Of a stretch of DNA of 64,000 bases, positions 44,426 through 53,932 are shown in pieces; the stretch's first letter is position 1; each line of letters starts with the position of its first letter. The position numbers were made by a program, and so were the translations under genes. The stretch comes from Actinomycetes bacterium (GTDB lineage Bacteria; Auribacterota; JAJCYG01): contig JAJCYG010000041.1 in the NCBI GenBank assembly GCA_029263055.1, forward strand, positions 1 to 64,000, given 5' to 3'. The notes beneath the pieces are model-generated. The model had not been told where the DNA came from. It ran no database searches and was given only the letters and a program-made list of their open reading frames with translations.

Positions 44426-45855
44426 GTCAAAAAATAGACCGACCTAAAGAAGCATGTGGTGTGTTTGCAGTTTATGGCCATCCAGAAGCTGTTAAACTAA
44501 ATTATCTCGGTCTGTATGCGTTACAACATCGTGGCCAAGAGAGTGCTGGTATTGTCAGTAGTGATGGCCGCACGCTTTACTCTCATAAAGGGATGGGATT
44601 GGTTGGAGATGTTTTTAATGAAGAAAACTTGGCTTCGCTAAAAGGGCATTTGGCTATTGGCCATGTTCGTTATTCCACAACCGGTTCAAGTATGCTTAAA
44701 AATGCTCAACCCTTGGTGGTTGAATATTCACGCGGTACCATTGCCATTGGCCACAATGGTAACTTAGTCAATGCAAAAATTTTACGTGATGAACTAGAAG
44801 CGTATGGTTCGATCTTTCAAACAACGGTTGATAGTGAAATTATTCTTCATTTGTTAGCTCGTTCTAACTCTGCTTCATTACAAGATAACTTAGTTGAAAC
44901 ATTAAAATGTATTGAAGGAGCTTACTCCTTAGTCTTTGCTACTGAAGATCAAATTATTGGAGCGCGTGATCCGCATGGTTTTCGTCCGCTTGTGATTGGG
45001 AAATTAGGCGATGCTTATGTTCTGACTTCAGAAACATGTGCTTTAGATTTAATTGATGCTGAATTTGTGAGAGAAGTGGAGCCGGGTGAAATGGTTTTTA
45101 TCAATCACAAAGGGTTGCGTTCGGTTAAGCCATTTAAAAAACCAGAACGTCAAGCCATGTGTGTGTTTGAGCATGTCTACTTTGCCCGCCCTGACTCCAT
45201 CCTTTTTGGAGAGAATGTGCATGAAGTGCGTAAAGAGTTTGGCCGTCAATTAGCACGTGAATTTCCAGTTAAGGCTGATATGGTGATTCCTGTTCCTGAT
45301 TCAGGTAACTCTGCTGCGGCAGGTTTTTCTCAAGAGTCGGGCATTCCTTTAGAGATGGGCATTATTCGAAACCACTATATCGGCCGAACCTTTTTACAGC
45401 CGACACAGTTGATTCGTGATTTTGGCGTGAAGATCAAGCTCAATCCAATCAAAAAATTAATTGAAGGAAAGAAGATTGTGGTTGTGGATGACTCGATTGT
45501 TCGAGGAACCACAAGTAAGAACCGTGTGAAAGGTTTGCGCGATGCGGGTGCTAAAGAAATTCATATGCGCATCAGTTGCCCGCCACATAAAAATCCATGT
45601 TTGTATGGAATTGATTTTCCTTCTAAAGAAGAGTTGATCGCCTCCTCAAAAACTATGGATGAAATTGCCAAATTTTTAAAAGTAGATAGTTTGGGGTATC
45701 TGAGTTTAGAAGGGATGCTTCAGTCTGTAAAACATGCGAACAAAAACTTTTGTAGTGCTTGTTTTGATGGAAATTACCCAGTGAAGTTTGACACGCGTTT
45801 GAACAAATTTATTATGGAGAAATCGAGAGAAAAGTTGCTCGATAAAATAAAATGA
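44422..45855 (+). CDS. purF: Amidophosphoribosyltransferase (Fe-S type)
   Basis: A 477-residue enzyme with an 11-residue propeptide before Cys12 (EACGVFAVYG), the N-terminal nucleophile glutaminase and a C-terminal PRTase fold with VVVDDSIVRGTTSKN (about 352-366). Cysteines in AMCVFEH, CPPHKNPC and FCSACFDG match the B. subtilis-type 4Fe-4S cluster that controls stability. It commits PRPP to purine synthesis and is normally inhibited by AMP and GMP. It overlaps both neighbours by 4 nt. Confidence 0.97.
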   Translation: MSQKIDRPKEACGVFAVYGHPEAVKLNYLGLYALQHRGQESAGIVSSDGRTLYSHKGMGLVGDVFNEENLASLKGHLAIGHVRYSTTGSSMLKNAQPLVVEYSRGTIAIGHNGNLVNAKILRDELEAYGSIFQTTVDSEIILHLLARSNSASLQDNLVETLKCIEGAYSLVFATEDQIIGARDPHGFRPLVIGKLGDAYVLTSETCALDLIDAEFVREVEPGEMVFINHKGLRSVKPFKKPERQAMCVFEHVYFARPDSILFGENVHEVRKEFGRQLAREFPVKADMVIPVPDSGNSAAAGFSQESGIPLEMGIIRNHYIGRTFLQPTQLIRDFGVKIKLNPIKKLIEGKKIVVVDDSIVRGTTSKNRVKGLRDAGAKEIHMRISCPPHKNPCLYGIDFPSKEELIASSKTMDEIAKFLKVDSLGYLSLEGMLQSVKHANKNFCSACFDGNYPVKFDTRLNKFIMEKSREKLLDKIK

Positions 45856-46889
45856 CAAGAGAAAGCACTGCATACAAAAAAGCTGGAGTCGATATTGCCG
45901 CTAAGATGAGTTTTGTTCAAGGCATTCAACAACAAGTGAAGTCAACACACCGTAAAGGGGTGCTGAGTGAAATTGGTGGTTTTGGTGGACTCTTTGGTGT
46001 GAGCGAGTGTGGCTACAAAGATCCTGTTTTGGTTTCAAGTGTGGATGGAGTTGGCACAAAAATTAAAGTTGCGGCTATGATGGGTGTTCATAACACGGTT
46101 GGGTTGGATATTGTTTCTCATTGTGCTAACGACATTGTGGTGCAAGGGGCTGAACCGCTCTTCTTTTTTGATTACATTGGTATGGGCAAGATGGTTCAGG
46201 ATATTGGCTATCAAATTGTCGAAGGTCTCGCAAAAGGATGTAAAGATGTGGGGTGTTCTTTGCTGGGTGGTGAAACAGCTGAGATGCCGGGTGTTTATCC
46301 GGATGGAGAATATGATTTAGTTGGAACCATTGTTGGAATGGTTGAGCGGGATAAAATTATTGATGGAAAGAAAATTCAAGCGGGTGACCAGCTCATCTCA
46401 TTTCAATCTTCAGGGTTGCACACAAATGGGTATTCTTTAGCCAGAAATGTGCTGCTTGATGATGGCCCTTTTGAATTAGATTCTAAAGTCGATTCTTTAG
46501 AGAATACAATTGGTGAAGCATTGCTTGCTCCGCACCGACCTTATTCCAAAGAGATTTTAGCTTTGTTAAAAGATTTTGATATTCACGGCTTAGCCCATAT
46601 TACGGGGGGTGGTTTTTACGATAATATTCCTCGTATTTTGCCAGATGGGGTTAAAGTCGAAATCAAGAAAGCTTCTTGGCCAGAAGTCCCTATTTTTGAT
46701 CTGATTCAAAAAACAGGGAATGTCTCAGAAGAAGAAATGCACCATGTGTTTAATATGGGTGTGGGCATGATTTCTGTTGTGGCAAAAGAAGAAGCCGATG
46801 CTTATTTTGAAAAATCAAAAGAGTTGAACTTAAATCCAGCTAGAATTGGTGAAGTCAAAACAGGGAATAAAGAGGTTGAGTTAATATGA
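45852..46889 (+). CDS. purM: Phosphoribosylformylglycinamidine cyclo-ligase
   Basis: A 345-residue AIR synthetase, related in fold to PurL. The signatures GGFGGLFGV (about 41-49), SVDGVGTKIKVAAMMG (about 63-78), GGETAEMPGVY (about 136-146) and HITGGGFYDNIPR (about 245-257) are intact. It closes the imidazole ring of AIR using ATP. It overlaps purF and purH by 4 nt each. Confidence 0.97.
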   Translation: MTRESTAYKKAGVDIAAKMSFVQGIQQQVKSTHRKGVLSEIGGFGGLFGVSECGYKDPVLVSSVDGVGTKIKVAAMMGVHNTVGLDIVSHCANDIVVQGAEPLFFFDYIGMGKMVQDIGYQIVEGLAKGCKDVGCSLLGGETAEMPGVYPDGEYDLVGTIVGMVERDKIIDGKKIQAGDQLISFQSSGLHTNGYSLARNVLLDDGPFELDSKVDSLENTIGEALLAPHRPYSKEILALLKDFDIHGLAHITGGGFYDNIPRILPDGVKVEIKKASWPEVPIFDLIQKTGNVSEEEMHHVFNMGVGMISVVAKEEADAYFEKSKELNLNPARIGEVKTGNKEVELI

Positions 46890-48451
46890 GCGTGAAAAAA
46901 CGTGCCTTGATCAGTGTGTCAAACAAAGCCGGAGTGGTGGAGTTTGCTCAAGGTCTATCCAAATTAGGTTTTGAAATTATTTCAACAGGTGGAACCGCTA
47001 AAGCATTAAAAGAGTCGGGTCTTTCTGTGATTTCTATTTCAGATGTGACTGGATTTCCTGAAATGTTAGATGGTCGGGTTAAAACCTTGCACCCTAAAGT
47101 GCACGGGGGCCTTTTAGGTATTCGAGACAACGCAGATCATCAAAAACAAATGCAAGAAAATGGCATTGATCCCATTGATGTGGTGGCTGTGAACCTTTAT
47201 CCTTTTCAAGAAACCATTGCCAAACCAGATGTGACCTTAGAAGAAGCGATTGAGAACATTGATATTGGAGGACCTGCCATGATCCGCTCGGCAGCTAAAA
47301 ACCACAAAGATGTGTTGGTGGTGGTTAATCCTGATAAATATTCAATGGTTGTGGATGCTTTGTCTCAAGGGAATGTGACTCTTGAATTAAAACAACAACT
47401 TGCTTTAGAAGTGTTTCAACATACAGCTCAATATGATCAGGCAATTGCTAATTACTTGTCTCAAGTTTCATCAGAGAAAGAAGCTTTTCCAGAATCGTTT
47501 CAAGTCAGCTTTCAAAAAGTGAGCGAGCTTCGATATGGAGAGAACCCACATCAAAAAGGAGCCTTCTACAAAGAGTCTAAAACAGAAGAACCTTGTGTGG
47601 CCAATGCGATTCAAAAGCATGGTAAAGAGCTCTCTTTTAACAATCTTTTAGATTTGAATTCTGCTTTAGAGTTAGTTAAAGAATTTTCAGAACCAGCCGC
47701 TATTGTGATCAAACACAATAATCCCTGTGGAGCTGCTGTAGATAAAGATTTAGTCACAGCCTATGTGAAAGCGTATGAAACGGATCCTGTTTCTGCTTTT
47801 GGTGGCGTAATGGGGTTTAATCGAGTCGTGGATGAAGCCACAGCTTTAGAAATTTCTAAAATCTTTGTTGAAGCGATCATTGCGCCAGGTTATGACGCAA
47901 AGGCGTTTGACATACTGGCTAAAAAGAAAAACATTCGTTTGATGGAGTTGGCGGGCTTAGGCCAATGGGTTCAATCAAAAGAAAAGAACTTTATCGGCCA
48001 AGATATCAAACGAGTCGTAGGTGGCTTGTTGATCCAAGACCGCGATGTGATCCATGAAAATGGGGCGCAACTCAATTCAGTTGCCGCACGTCAACCTACT
48101 GAAGAAGAGCTTAAATCAATGCAATTTGCGTGGAAAGTAGCTAAGCATGTTCGGTCCAATGCCATTGTCTTTGTGCGAGGCACGGAAACAGTAGGAGTTG
48201 GAGCTGGGCAAATGAGCCGCGTTGATTCTGCCCGCTTAGCTGTTGAAAAAGCAAACAAACCGATCAAAGGATGTGTGGTTGCCTCTGATGCCTTTTTCCC
48301 ATTCCGTGATGGGGTGGATCAAGTGATTGATTCAGGTGCCACTGCCGTGATTCAACCCGGCGGCTCAGTTAGAGACGAAGAAGTGATCGCAGCCTGTAAC
48401 GAAAAAAATGCAGCCATGGTCTTCACCGGCTTACGCCATTTCAAACATTAA
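46886..48451 (+). CDS. purH: Bifunctional AICAR transformylase / IMP cyclohydrolase
   Basis: A 521-residue fused enzyme: the IMP cyclohydrolase (MGS-like, residues 1-195) with [10 protein letters not shown] and [13 protein letters not shown] (about 62-74), and the AICAR transformylase (about 200-521) with [13 protein letters not shown] (about 214-226) and [10 protein letters not shown] (about 268-277). It catalyses the last two steps to IMP. 10-formyl-THF for it ultimately derives from GlyA, further along this run. Confidence 0.97.
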   Translation: MSVKKRALISVSNKAGVVEFAQGLSKLGFEIISTGGTAKALKESGLSVISISDVTGFPEMLDGRVKTLHPKVHGGLLGIRDNADHQKQMQENGIDPIDVVAVNLYPFQETIAKPDVTLEEAIENIDIGGPAMIRSAAKNHKDVLVVVNPDKYSMVVDALSQGNVTLELKQQLALEVFQHTAQYDQAIANYLSQVSSEKEAFPESFQVSFQKVSELRYGENPHQKGAFYKESKTEEPCVANAIQKHGKELSFNNLLDLNSALELVKEFSEPAAIVIKHNNPCGAAVDKDLVTAYVKAYETDPVSAFGGVMGFNRVVDEATALEISKIFVEAIIAPGYDAKAFDILAKKKNIRLMELAGLGQWVQSKEKNFIGQDIKRVVGGLLIQDRDVIHENGAQLNSVAARQPTEEELKSMQFAWKVAKHVRSNAIVFVRGTETVGVGAGQMSRVDSARLAVEKANKPIKGCVVASDAFFPFRDGVDQVIDSGATAVIQPGGSVRDEEVIAACNEKNAAMVFTGLRHFKH

Positions 48452-48468
48452 AAGATTAAGAGGGTCTT

Positions 48469-49746
48469 GTGAAAGTACTCGTCATTGGAAGTGGTGGGAG
48501 AGAGCACACCTTAGTTTGGGCGCTTTCCCAATCCCCAAAAGTAGAAAAAATTTACTGTTCCCCTGGAAACGGTGGAATTGCTGCGCAAGCTGAATGTCTA
48601 CCTGCTTTATCCCAATCTGAATTGCTTGAGTTTGCCAAAAAAGAATCAATCGATTTAACAGTTGTAGGACCTGAACAGCCTTTAGTAGAAGGGATTGTTG
48701 ATTTATTTAAACAAAAAGGATTAGCTATTTTTGGTCCAAGTAAGGCAGCAGCTGAGTTAGAGGGAAGTAAGCTCTATGCAAAAGAGTTTATGGATGAATT
48801 TAACTTGCCTAATGCCAAGTACAAAGAGTTCTCTGATTTAGAATTAGCTATAAATTATTTAAAGGAAATATCTTTTCCTACAGTGATTAAAGCAGATGGA
48901 CTTGCTGCGGGTAAAGGTGTGGTGATTGCGACAAGTAAAGAGCAGGCCAAAGGGGCTCTTAAATCAATGTTGGAAGATAATGCCTTTGGTGAAGCTGGAA
49001 GCCGGGTGGTGATTGAAGAGTGTTTGCAAGGTGAAGAGATTTCAGTTTTAGCTTTAGTTGATGGCCATTCTATTGTGGCACTAGAAAGTTCCCAAGATCA
49101 CAAACGGATTTTTGACAATGATGAAGGTCCTAATACAGGTGGGATGGGAGCGATTTCTCCTTCGCCACTTTATCATGGTGAATTGAAACAGAGAATCGAA
49201 GAGCAAGTGTTGCAGCCAGCGCTTAAGGGGATTCAAAAGCGAGGACTTGATTTTCATGGGGTTCTCTATGCTGGATTGATGATTGCTCCTGATGGCACGC
49301 CTAATGTTTTAGAGTTTAATGTTCGATTTGGAGATCCAGAGACTCAAGCTGTTCTGGCTCGTCTTGATTCAGATTTCTTTGATCTCTTATTAGCCACCAG
49401 CAAAGGGGAGTTGGCTCAAGCTGAACTTAAATGGAAGCCGCAACAAGCAGTTTGTGTTGTGATGGCTGCTGGAGGTTATCCAGGTCCTTATGATAAGGGA
49501 AAGGTGATTTCTGGTTTAGACCAAGCCAATGCGCTTGAAGATACAGTTGTCTTTCATGCAGGAACCACGCTTAAAGAGGGGCAAATCACAACTGCTGGAG
49601 GGCGTGTACTTGGGGTGACTTCTCTAGGAAATGATTTGGCTCAAGCTCAAGACAAAGTTTATCAAGCGGTAGAAGCGATTCAGTTTGATAAAGCATTTTA
49701 TCGAAAAGATATAGGAAACAAAGCACTTAAAGTGCATTCAACTTAA
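48469..49746 (+). CDS. purD: Phosphoribosylamine-glycine ligase
   Basis: A 425-residue ATP-grasp ligase. VLVIGSGGREHTLVWAL (about 3-19) opens the fold, the ATP-grasp core covers about 100-290 with KADGLAAGKGVVIA near 141-154, and GGMGAISP plus NVRFGDPETQ (about 280-289) mark the substrate and Mg sites. It makes GAR from phosphoribosylamine and glycine. Start GTG 48469 has AGAGGG upstream and follows purH by 17 nt. Confidence 0.97.
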   Translation: MKVLVIGSGGREHTLVWALSQSPKVEKIYCSPGNGGIAAQAECLPALSQSELLEFAKKESIDLTVVGPEQPLVEGIVDLFKQKGLAIFGPSKAAAELEGSKLYAKEFMDEFNLPNAKYKEFSDLELAINYLKEISFPTVIKADGLAAGKGVVIATSKEQAKGALKSMLEDNAFGEAGSRVVIEECLQGEEISVLALVDGHSIVALESSQDHKRIFDNDEGPNTGGMGAISPSPLYHGELKQRIEEQVLQPALKGIQKRGLDFHGVLYAGLMIAPDGTPNVLEFNVRFGDPETQAVLARLDSDFFDLLLATSKGELAQAELKWKPQQAVCVVMAAGGYPGPYDKGKVISGLDQANALEDTVVFHAGTTLKEGQITTAGGRVLGVTSLGNDLAQAQDKVYQAVEAIQFDKAFYRKDIGNKALKVHST

Positions 49747-49758
49747 AAGGAGAAGATT

Positions 49759-50256
49759 ATGTCAAAAGCACAAGTTTCAATTTTAATGGGATCTGATTCA
49801 GATTTTGACATCATGAAAAATGCCGTTGATATTTTAAAGCAATTTGAAGTTGCTCACAGCGTGCGTGTTTTATCCGCGCACCGTTCTCCTGCTGATTTAG
49901 CAGAGCATGTGCGTAATTCTTCTTCGCACGGAGTGAAAGTTTTTATTGCCGCTGCAGGTGGGGCCGCTCACTTAGCAGGCGCAGTCGCAGCTCACACAAC
50001 ACACCCTGTATTAGGTGTGCCGATTACATCTGTGCTCAATGGTTTAGATTCTTTGCTTTCAACTGTTCAAATGCCTAAAGGAGTTCCTGTTGGAACACTC
50101 GCTATTGGTGAAGCTGGAGCAGCCAATGCCGCCATCTTAGCGGTGCAAATTTTAGCTCTTTCTGACCCTGGTTTAGCTAAAGCCCTTAAAGACTTTAAAG
50201 TGTCTCAAGCAGAAAAAGTGCAGCGCGGAAACGAAAAAGTTGCCCAACTATGCTAA
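49759..50256 (+). CDS. purE: 5-(carboxyamino)imidazole ribonucleotide mutase / AIR carboxylase
   Basis: A 165-residue PurE: ILMGSDSDFDIMKNAVDIL (about 8-26), SAHRSPADLAEHV (about 43-55), AAAGGAAHLAGAVAAHT (about 65-81) and GVPITSVLNGLDSLLS (about 87-102). Length and motifs are of the class I type, which normally works with PurK, yet no purK is nearby. It overlaps the Sua5 gene by 7 nt. Confidence 0.95.
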   Translation: MSKAQVSILMGSDSDFDIMKNAVDILKQFEVAHSVRVLSAHRSPADLAEHVRNSSSHGVKVFIAAAGGAAHLAGAVAAHTTHPVLGVPITSVLNGLDSLLSTVQMPKGVPVGTLAIGEAGAANAAILAVQILALSDPGLAKALKDFKVSQAEKVQRGNEKVAQLC

Positions 50257-50867
50257 CAAAGGTTTGTGTTGTTTCTGCCACCTCTCCAGAAGAAGAGGTT
50301 ATTGAGCTCGGTGCCAAGGCACTTCAAGAGGGAAAGCTAGTTGTTTTTCCGACTGAAACAGTTTATGGTATAGCTGCAAATGCGTTAGATTCGAGAGCTG
50401 TAAGCAGGGTCTATGCGATAAAAAAGCGTCCTATAGATAAGCCGCTTTCTTGGCATGTGGCTTCAGTGGATCAAGTGATTGCTGAAGTTGGAGAGCTTTC
50501 TGAGAATGTGGTTTCGTTTTTAAATCATTACTGGCCAGGGCCGGTGACAGTGGTTTTAGAAACAAAAAAGGGTGGGAGTTGTGGGTTTCGTATGCCAGAC
50601 CATCCTGTTGCTTTGGCTTTAATCAAGCAGAGTAATGTTCCGGTGTTAGCTCCAAGTGCTAATCTAAGTGGGAAAGCGCCGCCAGTAACACTTGTTGATG
50701 CTTTAAGAGATTTAGATGGTAAAGTTGATTTAGCCTTAGATGCAGGTAAGACAACGCTGCAAAAAGAATCAACTGTGATTGACTTAACGCAAAAGAAACC
50801 GATCATTTTAAGAGAGGGAGCCCTATCGAAATCAAAAATCGATAGTTGGTTTGCAGAGCATTCATGA
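50250..50867 (+). CDS. L-threonylcarbamoyladenylate synthase (Sua5/YwlC/YrdC family)
   Basis: A 205-residue YrdC-domain protein of the short (YwlC-like) kind. The signatures are VFPTETVYGIAANALD (about 31-46, PTETVYG), KRPIDKPLSWHV (about 58-69) and LAPSANLSGKAPP (about 133-145). It makes threonylcarbamoyl-AMP for t6A modification of ANN-decoding tRNAs. It overlaps purE and the LMW phosphatase gene, like the B. subtilis ywlC neighbourhood. Confidence 0.93.
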   Translation: MLTKVCVVSATSPEEEVIELGAKALQEGKLVVFPTETVYGIAANALDSRAVSRVYAIKKRPIDKPLSWHVASVDQVIAEVGELSENVVSFLNHYWPGPVTVVLETKKGGSCGFRMPDHPVALALIKQSNVPVLAPSANLSGKAPPVTLVDALRDLDGKVDLALDAGKTTLQKESTVIDLTQKKPIILREGALSKSKIDSWFAEHS

Positions 50868-51337
50868 AAAATGTGATCTTATTTGTCTGCACAGGCAATA
50901 GTTGTCGTAGCCCCATGGCAGAAGGATACCTTAAAAGTTTATTAAACGGCCGAGAAGATGTTGAAGTGCTCTCTGCTGGTTTGGCTGGTTTTGAAGGCTT
51001 AAGTGCGAGCGATGAAGCAATAGAGTTGATGGAGCGCATTGGTGTTGATCTCTCTAAGCATCAATCTCAAAAATGCACGGCAGAATTAATCGAACGGGCC
51101 ACTTTAATTTTAGCCATGACCAAGTATCACCGCATGCAAATCATGGAATTGTGTCCTGAAGCAGGCGGAAAAGTCTTTTTGCTTAAAGAATTTGATCAAC
51201 GCGTTGAAGAAAACTTTTTAGATATTCCAGACCCAATGGGACATCCTATGGCAGATTATGAACTCTGCTTTCAAAAGATGAAGCCACCCATTGAATACAT
51301 TGCCGAACACATTTTAAAACCTAAACAAGGCGAATAA
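50864..51337 (+). CDS. Low-molecular-weight protein phosphatase (YwlE-like)
   Basis: About 157 residues. P-loop CTGNSCRSP (Cys9, Arg15) at the N-terminus, and the general-acid Asp in DIPDPMGHP near 124-132. The position P-loop Ser13 is occupied by Thr in the arginine phosphatase YwlE, so arginine versus tyrosine specificity is open. ATG 50864 is better than the ORF's upstream GTG because the phosphatase fold begins there. The neighbours sua5 and rpiB form the ywlC-ywlE-rpiB pattern of Gram-positive genomes. Confidence 0.9.
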   Translation: MKNVILFVCTGNSCRSPMAEGYLKSLLNGREDVEVLSAGLAGFEGLSASDEAIELMERIGVDLSKHQSQKCTAELIERATLILAMTKYHRMQIMELCPEAGGKVFLLKEFDQRVEENFLDIPDPMGHPMADYELCFQKMKPPIEYIAEHILKPKQGE

Positions 51338-51763
51338 ATGAAGATTGCCATTGGAAGCGACCACGCTGGATTTGACCTTAAAGAAGTGGTTGTCTCTTTT
51401 CTAAAAGAAAAGGGGATTGAGGTTGAAGACCTAGGTTGCCACAACAAAGACTCTGTTGATTACCCAGACTTTGCCAAACAAGTTGCAGGCACTGTTGCAA
51501 AGGGAGAGACTGAGCAAGGCATTCTAATTTGTCACACTGGAATCGGAATGAGCATGGCAGCCAATAAAGTAAATGGCATTCGTGCAGCATTAGTGCATGA
51601 CACTTATGGCGCCAAAATGAGCCGTCTTCACAACAATGCCAATCTTTTAGTTTTAGGCGCAAAATTTGTCAGCCCAGAAGAAGCAAGACCTATATTAGAA
51701 GAATGGTTTGCCGCTGAGTTTGAAGGGGGCCGCCACCAACGCCGAGTCGATAAGATAGAATAA
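51338..51763 (+). CDS. rpiB: Ribose-5-phosphate isomerase B
   Basis: A 141-residue RpiB: GSDHAGFDLKEVV (about 6-18), DYPDFAKQVA (about 41-50), and CHTGIGMSMAANKVNGIRAAL (about 65-85, with catalytic Cys65 and Thr67). It interconverts ribose-5- and ribulose-5-phosphate, providing ribose phosphate for PRPP. It starts directly after the phosphatase stop codon. Confidence 0.96.
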   Translation: MKIAIGSDHAGFDLKEVVVSFLKEKGIEVEDLGCHNKDSVDYPDFAKQVAGTVAKGETEQGILICHTGIGMSMAANKVNGIRAALVHDTYGAKMSRLHNNANLLVLGAKFVSPEEARPILEEWFAAEFEGGRHQRRVDKIE

Positions 51764-51774
51764 CTGAAGATTAG

Positions 51775-51846
51775 CGAGATCCTTCGCTTTGCTCAGGATG
51801 ACGCACTTTTTATCGCGTCATTCTGAGGCGAAGCCGAAGAATCTCG
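51775..51846. repeat. Palindromic intergenic repeat between rpiB and glyA
   Basis: CGAGATCCTTCGC...GATGACGC (51775-51804) and GCGTCATTCTGAGG...GAATCTCG (51815-51846) form a 30-bp imperfect stem around a 10-nt T-rich loop. The arms (CTTCGCTTTGCTCAGGATGAC and GTCATTCTGAGG) match a repeat I know from many unrelated bacterial genomes. It could be a REP-like element and may attenuate the glyA part of the transcript. Confidence 0.75.
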
Positions 51847-51868
51847 GTTTAAATAAGGAGTTCCCAGA

Positions 51869-53140
51869 ATGAATGAGTTAAGTCAATTTGACCCAGAAGT
51901 TTTAAGCGCAATTCAGGACGAAGTGAAGCGCGAAGAGTTTAGTTTAGAGATGATTGCCTCTGAGAATTCTGTCAGCTTGGCAGTGATGCAAGCTCAAGGG
52001 AGTCTGCTCACTAATAAATATGCCGAAGGATATCCTGGAAAGCGTTATTACAATGGATGTGAGAACGTGGATGTGGTGGAAAACCTGGCCATTGAACGGG
52101 CAAAGCAACTCTTTGGTGCGGATCACGCTAATGTGCAGCCACATTCTGGTTCAGGCGCCAACATGGCGGTCTACTTTTCCGTCTTAAAACCAGGCGACAC
52201 CATCTTAGCTTTAAGTTTGGACCATGGGGGTCACTTAACCCACGGTCATAAAATGAATTTTACTGGAAGCCTTTATAATGTTGTTTCTTATGGTGTGCGT
52301 AAAGAAGATGATCGCATTGATTATGATCAAATGCACGCTTTAGCCAAAGAACACAAACCACAAATGATTGTGGGTGGGGCAAGTGCTTATTCTCGAATCA
52401 TTGATTTTGACAAAATGCGTGCGATTGCTGACGAAGTGGGTGCCTATCTTTTTATTGATATGGCTCACATTGCTGGGTTGGTTGCCGCTGGTTTGCATCC
52501 AAATCCTGTTCCTGTTTCAGATTTTGTTACGACTACGACACACAAAACATTGCGTGGACCGCGTGGTGGAATGATCTTGTGCAAAGAAGAGTTTGCTAAG
52601 AAAGTAAACTCAAGAGTCTTTCCTGGTATTCAGGGTGGGCCATTGATGCACGTGATCGCCGGTAAAGCAGTGGCATTCAAAGAAGCGCTGCAACCTGAAT
52701 TTAAAACATATGCACAACAAGTGATCAAGAATGCTCAAGCATTATCCGATGAATTAATCGCACAAGGCTTGAGAATCTGTTCTGGTGGAACAGACAATCA
52801 CTTGCTCTTAGTTGATTTGAGACCTAAAGATGTGACCGGACGTGATGCCGCAGATTACTTGCATGAAGCCGGAATCACCGTAAATAAAAACATGATCCCA
52901 TTTGATGAGCAACCTCCTGTTGTTTGTAGTGGTGTCCGAATCGGAACCCCAGCCATCACAACACGTGGATTAAAAGAAGCCGAGTCCAAGCAAGTCGGCC
53001 AACTCATCGCCAAAGTCCTTGATTCAAAAGGGGACGCAAAGGTGGTTGCCGAGGTGCGTGGCCAAGTTGAAACGCTTTGTAAGCAGTTTCCTCTTTATCC
53101 TGAGTTACAAGAAAACTCGGTGGCATCAAGTACTCTCTAA
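51869..53140 (+). CDS. glyA: Serine hydroxymethyltransferase
   Basis: A 423-residue fold-type I PLP enzyme. [20 protein letters not shown] (about 27-46), [15 protein letters not shown] (about 57-71), the PLP lysine motif [14 protein letters not shown] (about 221-234) and [13 protein letters not shown] (about 350-362) are all present. It interconverts serine and glycine with 5,10-methylene-THF, the one-carbon source for the purine genes upstream. AAGGAG precedes ATG 51869; a terminator follows. Confidence 0.97.
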   Translation: MNELSQFDPEVLSAIQDEVKREEFSLEMIASENSVSLAVMQAQGSLLTNKYAEGYPGKRYYNGCENVDVVENLAIERAKQLFGADHANVQPHSGSGANMAVYFSVLKPGDTILALSLDHGGHLTHGHKMNFTGSLYNVVSYGVRKEDDRIDYDQMHALAKEHKPQMIVGGASAYSRIIDFDKMRAIADEVGAYLFIDMAHIAGLVAAGLHPNPVPVSDFVTTTTHKTLRGPRGGMILCKEEFAKKVNSRVFPGIQGGPLMHVIAGKAVAFKEALQPEFKTYAQQVIKNAQALSDELIAQGLRICSGGTDNHLLLVDLRPKDVTGRDAADYLHEAGITVNKNMIPFDEQPPVVCSGVRIGTPAITTRGLKEAESKQVGQLIAKVLDSKGDAKVVAEVRGQVETLCKQFPLYPELQENSVASSTL

Positions 53141-53167
53141 GCCCTACATTTGGTACTGCTAAAATAG

Positions 53168-53207
53168 AAGAGCCCTAGTATTTTGAGATTAGGGCTCTTT
53201 AACTTTT
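53168..53207 (+). terminator. Terminator after glyA (end of the pur-glyA run)
   Basis: AAGAGCCCTA (53168-53177) pairs with TAGGGCTCTT (53190-53199) around a 12-nt loop, followed by a T-rich stretch to 53207. It lies 27 nt after the glyA stop. Confidence 0.85.
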
Positions 53208-53319
53208 TGCAATAAAGAAGGTTATGACTAATATCTTGTCAAACATTATGAGAAGATAACATGATTTCTTATCGAAATTCCTCTAAATTCCCTTTAAAAA
53301 GAGAGTTATCATTTTCTTA

Positions 53320-53348
53320 TTGACACCCCATACAACATGTAGTAGGAT
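53320..53348 (+). promoter_or_regulatory. nrdR promoter
   Basis: Consensus TTGACA (53320-53325), 17-bp spacer, TAGGAT (53343-53348). The predicted leader is about 27 nt. No sequence resembling an NrdR box stands out around it. Confidence 0.65.
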
Positions 53349-53381
53349 GGTTGCCAATGTTGATTATATTGGGTAAAGAAA

Positions 53382-53867
53382 ATGAAATGTCCGTACTGTA
53401 ATTATGACAATGATAAAGTAGTTGATTCGCGTTCGTCACACGATTCTCAGGTGATTCGTCGTCGCCGGGAATGCACGCAATGTGATAAGCGTTACACTAC
53501 TTATGAGCGTATTGAAGAGATTCCTTTACGTGTGATTAAGAAGGATAACAGCCGAGAAGACTTTGATCGTCAAAAGCTGATGTCGGGTATCTTAAAAGCA
53601 TGTGAAAAGCGCCCAGTATCAATTGAAAAGATTGAGATCGTTGTGGACGAAATTGAAAAAGCTCTCGAATCTCGCTATGACAAAGAAGTGAAATCAGTTG
53701 AGATTGGGGAAGTAATGATGAAAAAACTCAAACTGCTTGATGATATTGCTTATGTTCGTTTTGCTTCTGTCTATCGTCAATTCAAAGATATTGACCAATT
53801 CATGAATGAAGTAAAATCCCTAAAGAACGTAGACAAAAGAAAAAAGAAGAAACCTACCTCCGTTTAA
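53382..53867 (+). CDS. nrdR: Transcriptional repressor NrdR
   Basis: A 161-residue NrdR. The N-terminal zinc ribbon has CPYC (3-6) and CTQC (about 31-34) with the DNA-binding RRRRE segment between, and an ATP-cone domain fills about 48-138 (IKKDNSREDFDRQKLMSGI). NrdR represses ribonucleotide reductase genes when dATP is bound. No nrd gene lies in the window. It has its own promoter and terminator. Confidence 0.97.
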   Translation: MKCPYCNYDNDKVVDSRSSHDSQVIRRRRECTQCDKRYTTYERIEEIPLRVIKKDNSREDFDRQKLMSGILKACEKRPVSIEKIEIVVDEIEKALESRYDKEVKSVEIGEVMMKKLKLLDDIAYVRFASVYRQFKDIDQFMNEVKSLKNVDKRKKKKPTSV

Positions 53868-53892
53868 TCCATTAAAATTTTAGTTTGAATTT

Positions 53893-53924
53893 AAACCCTG
53901 TATTTATTTGCAGGGTTTTTTTAT
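53893..53924 (+). terminator. Terminator after nrdR
   Basis: AAACCCTG (53893-53900) pairs with CAGGGTTT (53911-53918) around a 10-nt loop, then a T run. It lies between nrdR and the convergent PpiD-like gene. Confidence 0.85.
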
Positions 53925-53932
53925 TGTCTGGA

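Noticed and set aside
53141..53381. NrdR box upstream of nrdR
   Set aside because: No ACACWATATAT-like pair of boxes was found near the promoter.
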